From SVEL01 sp045126475 (GTDB taxonomy: Bacteria > Bacillota > Clostridia > Lachnospirales > Lachnospiraceae), in NCBI GenBank assembly GCA_045126475.1, contig JBGVOL010000079.1:1-37058 (forward strand): a stretch of 37,058 bases of DNA, written 5' to 3'. Shown one piece after another: positions 1 through 8,155 of this stretch. Position 1 is the first letter of the stretch. Every line of letters starts with the position of its first letter. The position numbers and the translations under genes were made by a program. The notes beneath the pieces were generated by a model. The model worked only from the letters and a program-made list of their open reading frames with translations, did not search any database and was not told the origin of the DNA.

Positions 1-27
1 TTTTTAGAATACATATGTTTCAGAATA

Positions 28-89
28 ACTAAATTCAAGAATAAAGGGTCTGACAACAGATGTCAAACCCTAATAAAAATGAATTTAGT
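28..89 (-). terminator. Candidate terminator hairpin at the end of the hem operon, nested in a longer inverted repeat
   Basis: A hairpin pairs AGGGT (45-49) and TGACA (51-55) with TGTCA (61-65) and ACCCT (67-71). On the minus strand it is followed by a T-rich run (TTTATTCTT), as expected of an intrinsic terminator for the leftward operon. Outer arms ACTAAATTCA (28-37) and TGAATTTAGT (80-89) are exact reverse complements, so the whole block is a nested palindrome. It may instead be the remnant of a small mobile palindrome. No gene is visible in 1-152. Confidence 0.4.
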
Positions 90-152
90 CTTCAGTATGG
101 AATTTAAGTTTACATGTGGAATTTACATTTTCATTCAACCAAAAATGTTACT

Positions 153-334
153 ATTCACAGCCGATATGAAAACTAAGCAAGCTCGTCGTGCTCGCACGTA
201 AGAGATTGTTTAGTTTTCTATATCAGTCCTGCGAAGCAGGAACTTCCACCAGATGAGTAAAACATTAAGCCTCGTAGAGGCGACCGGACGCATCGCGGAC
301 GGGTTTTACGAATCATGGCGGAAGGGCTGTGAAT
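153..334. repeat. Branched palindromic intergenic element (MITE-like or structured RNA)
   Basis: Terminal arms ATTCACAGCC (153-162) and GGCTGTGAAT (325-334) are perfect reverse complements. They enclose three further helices: 163-180 with 206-224, the exact hairpin TCCTGC-GAA-GCAGGA (227-241), and an imperfect stem of about 243-263 with 303-324. The last holds a sub-hairpin GCCTC-GTA-GAGGC (269-281). No reading frame explains the region. The cloverleaf-like layout fits either a non-autonomous mobile palindrome or a structured RNA, and the sequence alone does not decide. It starts 13 bases past the stop of the NUDIX gene on the transcribed strand, so it could also protect the 3' end of the hem operon mRNA. 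Confidence 0.65.
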
Positions 335-346
335 ATTATCTTCCTT

Positions 347-838
347 TTAAAACTCCGGCATTTCCGTAAACACTACCTTCTCACCGTCTGCTATTCCTCC
401 ATAGACCGTATCCGTGTCTTTCCCTGCCTGTATATAATGTTCTATTACATATTTTGCAGAAAAAGGCATTTCCAATTCTTTAAGTTCATCAAACTCAAAC
501 CATTTAAGCTTACCTTCCTTTGATGTCAGATTAAGTGATATACCCTCTTTCAGCTCAGCAAAAAAATAATAGTTCTGACGAAGTTCGCCCTTTGTACGTC
601 GTAAGGTTACATATCGAAGCCTGAGATTATCAAGCTGTTCCTCACTTACAGATAATTCTTCTTTAAGTTCCCTCAGTACACACTTCTTCGCATCATTTAA
701 TTCGTTTTCCTCAAAATGACCTCCCGCCGAGCCAATCCACAGGTTATTTACAACTCTCGAGCCCTGCCTGTACAACAAAAGCATTCTTCTGCCACATGTA
801 AGATATACAGAAGTCATATTCCTAAGTTTTCCGTCCAT
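347..838 (-). CDS. NUDIX hydrolase
   Basis: A hydrolase of about 163 residues of the NUDIX superfamily, which cleaves nucleoside diphosphates linked to another group. The exact substrate cannot be read from sequence. The NUDIX helix is visible as GGHFEEN followed by the core RELKEEL. The spacing between the first Glu and the Arg is two residues longer than the textbook GX5EX7REUXEE pattern, so it is a slight variant with the metal-binding Glu residues kept. A longer reading begins at a TTG at 853, but the ATG at 838 has a GGAG nine bases upstream and is preferred. That start overlaps the upstream stop region by a few bases (TAG at 843-845), so the two genes are probably co-translated. It is the last gene of the hem operon. 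A house-cleaning role on oxidised or non-canonical nucleotides is plausible but inferred. Confidence 0.8.
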   Translation of the reverse strand: MDGKLRNMTSVYLTCGRRMLLLYRQGSRVVNNLWIGSAGGHFEENELNDAKKCVLRELKEELSVSEEQLDNLRLRYVTLRRTKGELRQNYYFFAELKEGISLNLTSKEGKLKWFEFDELKELEMPFSAKYVIEHYIQAGKDTDTVYGGIADGEKVVFTEMPEF

Positions 839-842
839 GCCT

Positions 843-1664
843 CTATTCTCCAATCAATTCTCTTACCCTTTGAAACTGATTATTCAGCATTTCAACGTCT
901 ACAATTCCTTCCCTGTTAAATGCTGTTGCCTCCACCGTAAATGTGTCATCATAGCCAGTTTTGTGAACAAAATCAAAGAACTGTTTAAAATCTATATTTC
1001 CCTTTCCAATGGGAAGTGTGCGAAGATTATCCCAATCCATATACCCGCCTGCATAATCATTGACATGATAGTGACAGATGTGACCATTCTTCCAAAGCCA
1101 CTGATATTTTTCATCATACAATAAATTTAGCTGACTGTGAAAAGTGGCCATCTTTGTGTCAAATATAAAATGAACATCATGAAATTTTTCCGCAAGCTGA
1201 CACCAGTGTTTCATTGGATTTTCATGATTGCACACCACATTCTCAACAAGGATCTTCACTCCGTGTTTATCTGCCATATCCGCAAGGTACGGGTATACTT
1301 TCAGGTTATTTTCAAAATTCCTGTCAGATGTCACTCCGTCCCAGAGATGAACCACAAGCTTCCTCGCCTTTATTTCTCCTGCTATTCTGCAGTTAATTTC
1401 AAACAGACGCAAAGCTTCTGCGGTATTCTCTCTGCCACCCTTACTTATGCTTTCACCTATACGCTTCTCGCAATGCATGACGGGAGTGTAAAGCTCTATC
1501 TTTTTTATAAACTCCACTATTATTTCTGCTTTCTCGTACCACGTATCGTACATCATAAATTCAAACCCGTCACAATGCAGTTTCTTTGACAACGGCTCTA
1601 ACAATCTGTAATCTCTTCCGTTTGGTCTGCCTATGAGCGCACCTGTTGAACATAAAATTTCCAT
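843..1664 (-). CDS. Sugar phosphate isomerase/epimerase-like TIM-barrel protein
   Basis: A 273-residue member of the xylose isomerase-like/AP endonuclease 2 TIM-barrel superfamily. Candidate metal ligands sit at the usual strand ends: Glu in VENV, Asp in FIFDTK, His in HYHVND, and Glu near the C-terminus in FTVEAT. The family includes sugar epimerases, isomerases and endonuclease IV relatives. Nothing here picks a substrate, and the protein lacks clear endonuclease IV signatures. The open frame extends upstream to 1727, but AAAGGAG directly before the ATG at 1664 marks the likely start, 12 bases after hemB stops. Its place between hemB and the NUDIX gene suggests co-transcription with tetrapyrrole synthesis, but a functional link is not evident. 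Confidence 0.75.
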   Translation of the reverse strand: MEILCSTGALIGRPNGRDYRLLEPLSKKLHCDGFEFMMYDTWYEKAEIIVEFIKKIELYTPVMHCEKRIGESISKGGRENTAEALRLFEINCRIAGEIKARKLVVHLWDGVTSDRNFENNLKVYPYLADMADKHGVKILVENVVCNHENPMKHWCQLAEKFHDVHFIFDTKMATFHSQLNLLYDEKYQWLWKNGHICHYHVNDYAGGYMDWDNLRTLPIGKGNIDFKQFFDFVHKTGYDDTFTVEATAFNREGIVDVEMLNNQFQRVRELIGE

Positions 1665-1675
1665 GGCTTCTCCTT

Positions 1676-2677
1676 TTAATGATACAGAGGGACGCTCCTC
1701 GATACAGTGGAACCGTCCCCAAGCCACTTTGCCACATCAAGTGCATGATAAGTAATAATTATATTCGCCCCTGCCCTTTTTATTCCAAGCATTATCTCCA
1801 TCACAACTTTCTTCTCGTCAATCCATCCGTTCCCTGCTGCTGCCTTGACCATGGCATACTCACCGCTTACATTGTAGGCTGCCACAGGACAGTTGAATGT
1901 ATCTGACGCCTCACGGATTAAGTCAAGATACGCAAGAGCAGGTTTTACCATTATGATATCCGCTCCCTCCTCAATATCAATGGCACATTCCCTCAGTGCT
2001 TCCTTTCTGTTGGCACAGTCCATCTGGTAAGACTTCCTGTCACCAAAGCTCGGAGCCGAGTGGGCCGCGTCTCTGAACGGACCGTAAAATGCCGATGCAA
2101 ACTTTGCGCTGTATGCCATTATAGGCGTATTAGTATATCCGTTATCATCAAGGGCTTTTCTTATTGCCGCCACCCTTCCGTCCATCATATCTGAAGGTGC
2201 AATCATATCTGCACCTGATTTTGCAAGACTTACAGCCATCTTTGCCAAAAGCGTCAGGGTTTCGTCATTCAATATCTGCCCATTATCTATAAGTCCGCAG
2301 TGACCGTGGGAGGTATACTCACAGAGACACACATCAGCTATGACAATAAGCTCCGGCATCTTGTTTTTAATGTATCTTATGGCTCTCTGGGTGATGCCGT
2401 TGTCATCATAAGCACCGCTTCCCACTTCATCCTTATGAGAAGGAATTCCAAATATAAGTATTGCATTGACACCTGCTTCCCTGATTTTTTGAAGTTCCTC
2501 ATCAATTCTGTCAATGGAATACTGATTTATACCGGGCATTGATTCCACGGGATTAACAATATTCTCACCCTCAATTACAAACACCGGATAAACCAGCTCG
2601 CTCTTGTCTATTCTCGTTTCCCTGACAAGGCTTCTCATATTCTCACTGGAGCGAAGTCTCCTTGTTCTGTTTATCAT
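1676..2677 (-). CDS. hemB: Porphobilinogen synthase (delta-aminolevulinic acid dehydratase)
   Basis: Condenses two 5-aminolevulinate molecules to porphobilinogen in the cytoplasm. At 333 residues it matches the family length. The two Schiff-base lysines are recognisable: K192 in YSAKFASAFYGP and K245 in IMVKPALAYLD. A cysteine-type zinc site is present (C117, C119, C127 in DVCLCEYTSHGHCG), indicating the zinc-dependent rather than the Asp-type magnesium enzyme. The start has AAAGGAAG upstream. The gene follows cdd in the operon with a 75-base gap that holds a duplicated 16-base motif. It works with hemA, hemL and hemC further upstream in the same operon. Confidence 0.97.
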   Translation of the reverse strand: MINRTRRLRSSENMRSLVRETRIDKSELVYPVFVIEGENIVNPVESMPGINQYSIDRIDEELQKIREAGVNAILIFGIPSHKDEVGSGAYDDNGITQRAIRYIKNKMPELIVIADVCLCEYTSHGHCGLIDNGQILNDETLTLLAKMAVSLAKSGADMIAPSDMMDGRVAAIRKALDDNGYTNTPIMAYSAKFASAFYGPFRDAAHSAPSFGDRKSYQMDCANRKEALRECAIDIEEGADIIMVKPALAYLDLIREASDTFNCPVAAYNVSGEYAMVKAAAGNGWIDEKKVVMEIMLGIKRAGANIIITYHALDVAKWLGDGSTVSRSVPLYH

Positions 2678-2704
2678 ATTGTTTCTTCCTTTCGCGTTAT
2701 TTTG

Positions 2705-2743
2705 TTACGTGTTTTTGAGGCATTTCATTACGTGTTTTTGAGG
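2705..2743. repeat. Two direct copies of a 16-base motif between cdd and hemB
   Basis: TTACGTGTTTTTGAGG occurs exactly at 2705-2720 and again at 2728-2743, 23 bases apart. The copies fill most of the cdd-hemB spacer. They could be a short tandem duplication or a pair of binding sites on DNA or RNA upstream of hemB. No known operator is recognised. Confidence 0.6.
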
Positions 2744-2752
2744 TGGCAGATT

Positions 2753-3130
2753 CTACAGCGAAAATCCACACGGAAACAGCTCACTCAAACTTGTTTCCAC
2801 CATATTACCATTCTCATCCTCATATATGACCTCTATGGACGGAGCAAACTCTGACATAAACTGGCGGCATATACCGCATGGCACCAGATTTTTAATAGAA
2901 CCTGCAACCGCAATCCTCACAAATTCCCTCTCGTCCTCAGACACAGCCTTGACAAAAGCAGTTCTCTCCGCACAGATTGTACCTCCGTAAGAACTGTTTT
3001 CAACATTTACACCCGTATAAAGCTTTCCGGACTTTGCTTCCAAAACCGCCCCAACCTTAACCTTTGAGTACGGACTATATGCATTCTCAGAAACCTTCCT
3101 TGCCATCTCAAGCAACTCCCTGTTACTCAT
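2753..3130 (-). CDS. cdd: Cytidine deaminase
   Basis: Deaminates cytidine and deoxycytidine in pyrimidine salvage. The 125-residue length fits the short homotetrameric zinc enzyme. The catalytic motif CAERTA supplies C53 and the proton shuttle E55, and PCGICRQ supplies C85 and C88, giving the three-Cys zinc site. The start is fixed by GGAGG upstream of the ATG. The ribosome binding region is tandemly duplicated (see 3129-3166). In clostridia cdd usually lies beside era or other housekeeping genes, so its position between trxB and hemB in a tetrapyrrole operon is unexpected. The palindromic element upstream may mark a rearrangement junction. Confidence 0.95.
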   Translation of the reverse strand: MSNRELLEMARKVSENAYSPYSKVKVGAVLEAKSGKLYTGVNVENSSYGGTICAERTAFVKAVSEDEREFVRIAVAGSIKNLVPCGICRQFMSEFAPSIEVIYEDENGNMVETSLSELFPCGFSL

Positions 3131-3168
3131 ACCACTACCTCCATATCATACCACTACTTCCATATCAT
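3129..3168 (-). promoter_or_regulatory. Tandemly duplicated ribosome-binding region with two four-codon mini-ORFs before cdd
   Basis: A 19-base unit is present twice (3129-3147 and 3148-3166), differing by one base. On the minus strand this produces three successive Shine-Dalgarno/ATG pairs. The first two ATGs (3168 and 3149) open frames of only four codons (Met-Ile-Trp-Lys and Met-Ile-Trp-Arg) that end at TAG. The third ATG is the cdd start. Each mini-ORF stop lies just before the next ATG, so ribosomes could reinitiate stepwise. It may equally be a neutral duplication. Confidence 0.6.
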
Positions 3169-3186
3169 ACTCTCCGCCTCATTGGC

Positions 3187-3500
3187 AGAAAATTTTCCAC
3201 AGTGTATCAATGGAATATCAACAATTTTTCAGTTACATTTCAATAAGTGATTAGATTCTATGTTATTGCGAAGAAGATTAGTTTTTCTTAGTACTTTGTC
3301 AACTCATAAGCAATTCACTGACACGATGTCAGTGAAAGGTCTGTCTGAGCCATGGATGGCGAATACAGACCGTTTGCGTATATTTATATAACATATATCA
3401 AAGTACTTAGAAAAACTTATCTTCGTAACACAACATAGAATCTAATCAGTTATCGGAATGTATACACAAAATTGTTGATAATACATTAATGTCATCTTAG
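3187..3500. mobile_element. Long inverted-repeat element (MITE-like) between trxB and cdd
   Basis: The left arm from about 3187 to 3299 is an imperfect reverse complement of the right arm from about 3399 to 3500. The strongest blocks are TGATTAGATTCTATGTT (3248-3264) against its complement ending at 3448, and TATCAACAATTTT near 3217 against its complement ending at 3480. The centre adds two clean hairpins: TTCACTGACA-CGA-TGTCAGTGAA (3314-3336) and GGTCTGT/ACAGACC (3338-3344 with 3365-3371). No open frame fits. It looks like a non-autonomous palindromic element of roughly 0.3 kb. Its right edge reaches the trxB stop codon, so the exact boundary is uncertain. If transcribed it would fold into one very large hairpin within the operon mRNA. 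Confidence 0.7.
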
Positions 3501-4406
3501 AAATTTTTCTACCGAGTCAACTGCGTTAGCTCCGTCTGCCACTGCCGTGACAACCTGTCGTAACTTCTTGGTTCTTGCATCTCCTGCCACAAAAATTCCT
3601 GCCCTGCTTGTGATTCCGTCCTCACCTGCCACAATATAACCTTTGTCATCGGTTTCAACAAGTTCTTTGACAAAGTCAGTCTCAGGCTTCATACCTACAG
3701 CAATAAATATTCCGTTTATATCAATCAAAGACTCCTGTCCGCTTTTAATGTTTTTTATGCCGACAGCCTTTACCAATCCACCTTCATCTCCGTTAATCGA
3801 AGTTACCACAGTATCCGACACAAACTCAATGTTCTCAGTTGCAAATATTCTGTCCTGCAGTGTCTTTGCCCCTCGAAGTTCGCCTCTTCTGTGAATAAGG
3901 TACACCTTTGAAGCAATTTTTGACAGATAAAGTGCATCCTCCAATGCAACATCACCGCCGCCTACTACTGCAACCTGCTTTCCCTTATAGAATGCTCCGT
4001 CACATGTTGCACAGTATGATACACCTTTCCCCGAAAACTCCTTCTCACCCGGTACATCAAGCTTACTGTGCCCTGCACCTGTTGCAACAATTACAGCTCT
4101 GGTTAAAAGTTTCGTTCCGTCTGCCATTTCCATTTCAAAATGACCTTCCGACTCATTTACCTTTACAATCTCATTATCTATAAATTCTGCTCCAAAATGC
4201 TCCGCATGTGTTCTGAAGCTCATGGCCATATCAAATCCCGATACGCCCTGCATACCAAGATAATTGTCAACATCTGATGTATTTACAATCTGGCCTCCGC
4301 TGTATCCTGCCTTCTCAACTACAACCATATCAAGCATGGCTCTCTTAGCATATACCGCAGCACTAAGTCCTGCCGGACCACTTCCTGCTATAATAACATC
4401 ATACAT
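3492..4406 (-). CDS. trxB: Thioredoxin reductase (NADPH, flavoprotein)
   Basis: Low-molecular-weight thioredoxin reductase of 304 residues that passes electrons from NADPH through FAD to thioredoxin-type proteins. The FAD-binding GSGPAG lies at 8-13, the redox pair CATC at 132-135, the nucleotide-binding GGGDVA at 149-154 with HRR at 172-174 suggesting NADPH preference, and the C-terminal FAD motif at GDARTKKLRQ. The ATG overlaps the end of hemL by eight bases, with GGAGG upstream, so the two are translationally coupled. No thioredoxin gene is adjacent. Placement inside a tetrapyrrole operon is unusual and could reflect a need to reduce enzyme thiols, but that is inference. Confidence 0.95.
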   Translation of the reverse strand: MYDVIIAGSGPAGLSAAVYAKRAMLDMVVVEKAGYSGGQIVNTSDVDNYLGMQGVSGFDMAMSFRTHAEHFGAEFIDNEIVKVNESEGHFEMEMADGTKLLTRAVIVATGAGHSKLDVPGEKEFSGKGVSYCATCDGAFYKGKQVAVVGGGDVALEDALYLSKIASKVYLIHRRGELRGAKTLQDRIFATENIEFVSDTVVTSINGDEGGLVKAVGIKNIKSGQESLIDINGIFIAVGMKPETDFVKELVETDDKGYIVAGEDGITSRAGIFVAGDARTKKLRQVVTAVADGANAVDSVEKFLR

Positions 4407-5676
4407 ATTTACGTCCTCCTCTTATGACCTGACAGGTCTTTTCTATATCCTCCTCACTATGAGCATATGACACAAACATTGCCTCATACTGGGAAGGTGC
4501 AACATATATATTATTTTCAAGCATATAGTTAAAATATTCCGCATATCTGTTTGTATCGGAAGTAATTGCCGTATCAAAGTCCGTGACTCTCTTATCTGTA
4601 AAAAATACACTCATAAGTGAGCCAACTCTGTTTACACATACACTGTCGCCAAACACTTCCTCATAGATATCAGCTATACGCTTTGTATTATCAGCAATAC
4701 TGTCATATAACCCCTCTGTTTCCATGAGTATTTTTAATGTCTCTATACCTGCCGTAGTTGCAATGGGATTGCCGGATAATGTTCCTGCCTGGTATACGGG
4801 ACCTGCCGGTGCAACCATATCCATTATCTCTTTTCTGCCTCCGTAAGCGCCCACCGGCATACCACCGCCGATAATTTTTCCAAGGGTCACCATATCAGGC
4901 TTCACACCAAAATATTCCGTGGCACCTCCAAGTCCCAGCCTGAATCCTGTGATAACCTCATCAAAGATAAGAAGCGCTCCGTTATTCTTTGTAATATCCC
5001 TAAGAAACTTAAGAAATCCTTCTTTTGGCAGCACAACACCCATATTTGCAGCCACAGGCTCAACTATAACCGCTGCAATCCTGTTTCCGTATTCCTTAAA
5101 CAGCTTCTCCACCGAAGATTCGCTGTTATATTCTGCAATAAGAGTATTTTTTGTGTAATCCTTTGGCACACCAAGACTGTCCGGCACAGACTGTGTCAGC
5201 GCCCCGGAACCTGCCTTTACCAATAAACCGTCAGAATGTCCGTGATAGCAGCCGCGGAATTTCACAATCATATCCCTTCCCGTAAAGCCTCTCGCCACTC
5301 TGATGGCACTCATAACCGCCTCTGTGCCGGAACTTACAAGTCTTGACACCTCCATGACAGGCATGCATTGTCTTATAAGCTTCGCTAACTGAAGTTCTCT
5401 CCCTGTAGGTGCACCGTATGTAAGTCCGTTTTCACAGGCTTCCTGCACCGCTTTTATAACCCTTTGATTTGCATGACCAAGGATACATGGTCCCCAGGAA
5501 CATACATAATCAATATATTCATTTCCGTCCTCATCAAATATCCTTGAACCCTTTGCCCTGTGAATAAAGACAGGTGTTCTCTTAACGGCCTTAAATGCCC
5601 TCACCGGACTGTTTACGCCTCCCGGTATATATTTTTCAGATTCTATAAAAAGCTCCTCTGACCTAACAAACTCCAT
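4399..5676 (-). CDS. hemL: Glutamate-1-semialdehyde 2,1-aminomutase
   Basis: PLP-dependent class III aminotransferase-fold enzyme that turns glutamate-1-semialdehyde into 5-aminolevulinate, the second step of the C5 pathway. The length of 425 residues is typical. The PLP lysine is K267 in TLGKIIGGGMPVGA. Other family features are GGVNSPVRAF near residue 20, the phosphate-binding SSGTEA (115-120), and FDEVITGFR around 238-246. The start has GGAGG upstream and overlaps the end of cobA-hemD by 14 bases. It pairs functionally with hemA, the first gene of the same operon. Confidence 0.97.
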   Translation of the reverse strand: MEFVRSEELFIESEKYIPGGVNSPVRAFKAVKRTPVFIHRAKGSRIFDEDGNEYIDYVCSWGPCILGHANQRVIKAVQEACENGLTYGAPTGRELQLAKLIRQCMPVMEVSRLVSSGTEAVMSAIRVARGFTGRDMIVKFRGCYHGHSDGLLVKAGSGALTQSVPDSLGVPKDYTKNTLIAEYNSESSVEKLFKEYGNRIAAVIVEPVAANMGVVLPKEGFLKFLRDITKNNGALLIFDEVITGFRLGLGGATEYFGVKPDMVTLGKIIGGGMPVGAYGGRKEIMDMVAPAGPVYQAGTLSGNPIATTAGIETLKILMETEGLYDSIADNTKRIADIYEEVFGDSVCVNRVGSLMSVFFTDKRVTDFDTAITSDTNRYAEYFNYMLENNIYVAPSQYEAMFVSYAHSEEDIEKTCQVIRGGRKYV

Positions 5677-7198
5677 TATAATGCCTCCAAATCAATTCTG
5701 CCGTTTTTTCAATATTCTGTTCCTCAGGTACAAACATATCAATCTCAATATTTTTTGCGGATTTCATCTGTCTTGACACTTCATCCGCAGTTGTCTTTCC
5801 CATGACAAACATATTAACATTATACAGCTTTTCTGTGCCCATTCCCATAACCGATTTATTCCAGTTATGAAAAAAAGCCTCTGCGCCGGAACCGCTGAAC
5901 AGTACTACATCACGGATACTCTCCGGGTTAATCCCGCTTTCTTCCTTTGCAGTAACATCATATATTCTAAGCTCTTCTACATTAAATCCGGCTTCCGATA
6001 TCTTACCTGCAAGTGTGCCGCTGCTTCTTGCAGCTTCCGGAATAAGCACTCCTGTTTTCTTTCCATTCTCATCTGCACTGTATACATTTTTTGTAAATCC
6101 TTCTGCAAATCCTTCTGCATCGGATTTATCCGACACATAATCCGCGATTACTCCGTATTCTTTAAGTTTTCCTAATGTACCCTTTCCTATGACTGCGAAT
6201 TTGAATTGTGCTAACCCTCTTATATCGATGTCTGCATTCTCCCATGCCCCGAAAAACATTTTTACAGCCTGCCTGCTTGTAAAGAGAATCCATGAATAAT
6301 CCTTTGCCTCAAGTTTAAGCAGTTTTTCAAGCTCTTTCATTCCATCAGAAGCCACCGCCTCCATCTTCACAATTGTTTTCAGTTCACATTCTGCCTTTCT
6401 TTTCTTTAATTCTTCCCTAAGACGTTCTATGGTTTCCTTTGTTCCGATAGCATGCATAACTTTCTTTTTCTCCGGTACCATGTTAAATGCCGCCGTCTCT
6501 CCAACAACAATAACGACAGGTGATTTCAAACCTGCCTCCCTGACTTTAATCCCAATATTTTGAAGATTTCCCACAACCTTTTTCTCACCCGCCGTAGTTC
6601 CGTTTTCTATGACTGTCGCAGGTGTATCGGGACTTTTTCCATAAAAAATCAGCTTTTCCGTTATTTCTTCAAGGCTTCCAAGCCCCATTAAAAACACCAG
6701 TGTTCCTTTAATTGACGCATATGCCCTGTATTCACTTTCATCAATGGCATTTCCGTCCTTTGTATGACCCGTAATGACATGAAAGCTTCTGCTCACTTCC
6801 CTGTGAGTTACAGGAATACCCGCCATCTCAGGAACTGCCACGGCAGATGTCACTCCCGGTACAAGTTCAAAATCTATACCGGCATTCATAAGTGCGAGAA
6901 TTTCTTCCCCACCTCTGCCAAAAACAAAGGAATCTCCACCCTTTAAGCGCACTACAGATTCATACTCACTTCCGTACCTTACAAGAAGCTCATTTATCTG
7001 CTCCTGCTTCATGGTATGTGCACCGGGTTTCTTTCCTACATCTACTTTTATGCAATTCTCTTTTGTGCATTCTAATAATTCGTCAGAGGCAAGCCTGTCA
7101 TATATAATGACATCACACTCACTTATCTTTTCCATCCCTTTTACGGTCACAAGACCGGCATCACCGGGTCCTGCTCCCACCAGAATCACTTTTCCCAT
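5663..7198 (-). CDS. cobA/hemD: Fused uroporphyrinogen-III C-methyltransferase / uroporphyrinogen-III synthase
   Basis: A two-domain protein of about 511 residues. The N-terminal half (about 1-245) is the SAM-dependent methyltransferase that makes precorrin-2 from uroporphyrinogen III, with GAGPGD (8-13), VRLKGGD (83-89) and PGVTSAVAVPEMAGIPVTHR. The C-terminal half (about 250-511) is a divergent HemD domain that closes hydroxymethylbilane to uroporphyrinogen III. This fusion is known in clostridia. It sends the product straight to siroheme and cobalamin rather than to heme. The frame opens at 7210, but GGGAG sits just before the ATG at 7198, which is preferred. The gene lies between hemC and hemL. 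Confidence 0.94.
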   Translation of the reverse strand: MGKVILVGAGPGDAGLVTVKGMEKISECDVIIYDRLASDELLECTKENCIKVDVGKKPGAHTMKQEQINELLVRYGSEYESVVRLKGGDSFVFGRGGEEILALMNAGIDFELVPGVTSAVAVPEMAGIPVTHREVSRSFHVITGHTKDGNAIDESEYRAYASIKGTLVFLMGLGSLEEITEKLIFYGKSPDTPATVIENGTTAGEKKVVGNLQNIGIKVREAGLKSPVVIVVGETAAFNMVPEKKKVMHAIGTKETIERLREELKKRKAECELKTIVKMEAVASDGMKELEKLLKLEAKDYSWILFTSRQAVKMFFGAWENADIDIRGLAQFKFAVIGKGTLGKLKEYGVIADYVSDKSDAEGFAEGFTKNVYSADENGKKTGVLIPEAARSSGTLAGKISEAGFNVEELRIYDVTAKEESGINPESIRDVVLFSGSGAEAFFHNWNKSVMGMGTEKLYNVNMFVMGKTTADEVSRQMKSAKNIEIDMFVPEEQNIEKTAELIWRHYNGVC

Positions 7199-7219
7199 AA
7201 TGTCTCCCATGGCAGAATT

Positions 7220-8122
7220 TTAATATGATACAAGCTGTTTTACAAGTCTGTCCGCAAGTTCGGCACTAAACTCATTCTCATCTTCTCCGCTTACCTTAAT
7301 CATCTGCCCACAGCATTCCTTTACAACACATAACATAATACGCTCACTATCAGTAAGCTTTGAATAAACACCGATTGGTTCATGACACCCGGCACCCAGT
7401 TTTCTTAATACCATTCTTTCAATCAAAAGCTCAGTTTCAGCTTTTTTATCGCTAATTCTTTGAAGAAATTCCTGTGCATCTTTCTTACGCCCCTCCACTG
7501 CAATAATTCCCTGTCCTGCAGCCGGTATCATTTTATCTGTATCAAAATACTCGTATCTTAAGTCATCCTCATTATGAAGTCCAAGTCTCTTTAGACCTGC
7601 CGCTGCCAGAATAATTCCGTCAAACTCACCTTTTCTCAGTTTTTCTATCCGTGTGGGAACATTTCCTCTGAGAGACTGGCATATAACATCAGGATATATC
7701 ATTTTTATCTGGTTCTGACGTCTGAGACTTCCCGTTCCGACAACAGCTTTACTTCCCTCTTCTATTTTGTAATCGGCTCTGGTAATAAGTACATCCCTCG
7801 CATCTTCCCTTCCAAGCACGCACACAATATCCATTCCGCTCATAAGTTCCATAGGCATATCCTTTGCAGAATGAACCGCATAATCAATAAGTCCGTCCTG
7901 CATTGCAGCTTCAAACTCTGTTACAAAGACTGCCTTTCCACCAAATTCCAAAAGTGGCTTATCAAGTATTTTATCTCCTGTTGTCTTAATTATTACTTTC
8001 TCACAATCAACATCAGGATAAACTTTATGAAGCTCATCAATAAAAAGTTGTGTTTGTGCCAGTGCCAGATGGCTTCCTCTTGTACCTATTCTAATTTTCT
8101 TTGGCACTATACAATCTTTCAT
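7220..8122 (-). CDS. hemC: Hydroxymethylbilane synthase (porphobilinogen deaminase)
   Basis: Polymerises four porphobilinogens into hydroxymethylbilane on a covalently bound dipyrromethane cofactor. The 300-residue length fits. The cofactor-binding cysteine is C246 in GAGCHEPIG. RIGTRGSHLALAQ opens the protein. HSAKDMP (84-90) holds the catalytic Asp, with Ala where HSLKD or HSMKD is more usual. VGTGSLRRQ and LRGNVPTR are also present. GAGGAG lies 11 bases before the ATG. It passes product to the adjacent HemD domain. Confidence 0.97.
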   Translation of the reverse strand: MKDCIVPKKIRIGTRGSHLALAQTQLFIDELHKVYPDVDCEKVIIKTTGDKILDKPLLEFGGKAVFVTEFEAAMQDGLIDYAVHSAKDMPMELMSGMDIVCVLGREDARDVLITRADYKIEEGSKAVVGTGSLRRQNQIKMIYPDVICQSLRGNVPTRIEKLRKGEFDGIILAAAGLKRLGLHNEDDLRYEYFDTDKMIPAAGQGIIAVEGRKKDAQEFLQRISDKKAETELLIERMVLRKLGAGCHEPIGVYSKLTDSERIMLCVVKECCGQMIKVSGEDENEFSAELADRLVKQLVSY

Positions 8123-8155
8123 AATACTTTACGCTCCTCTTGTCGGGATAGGCTT

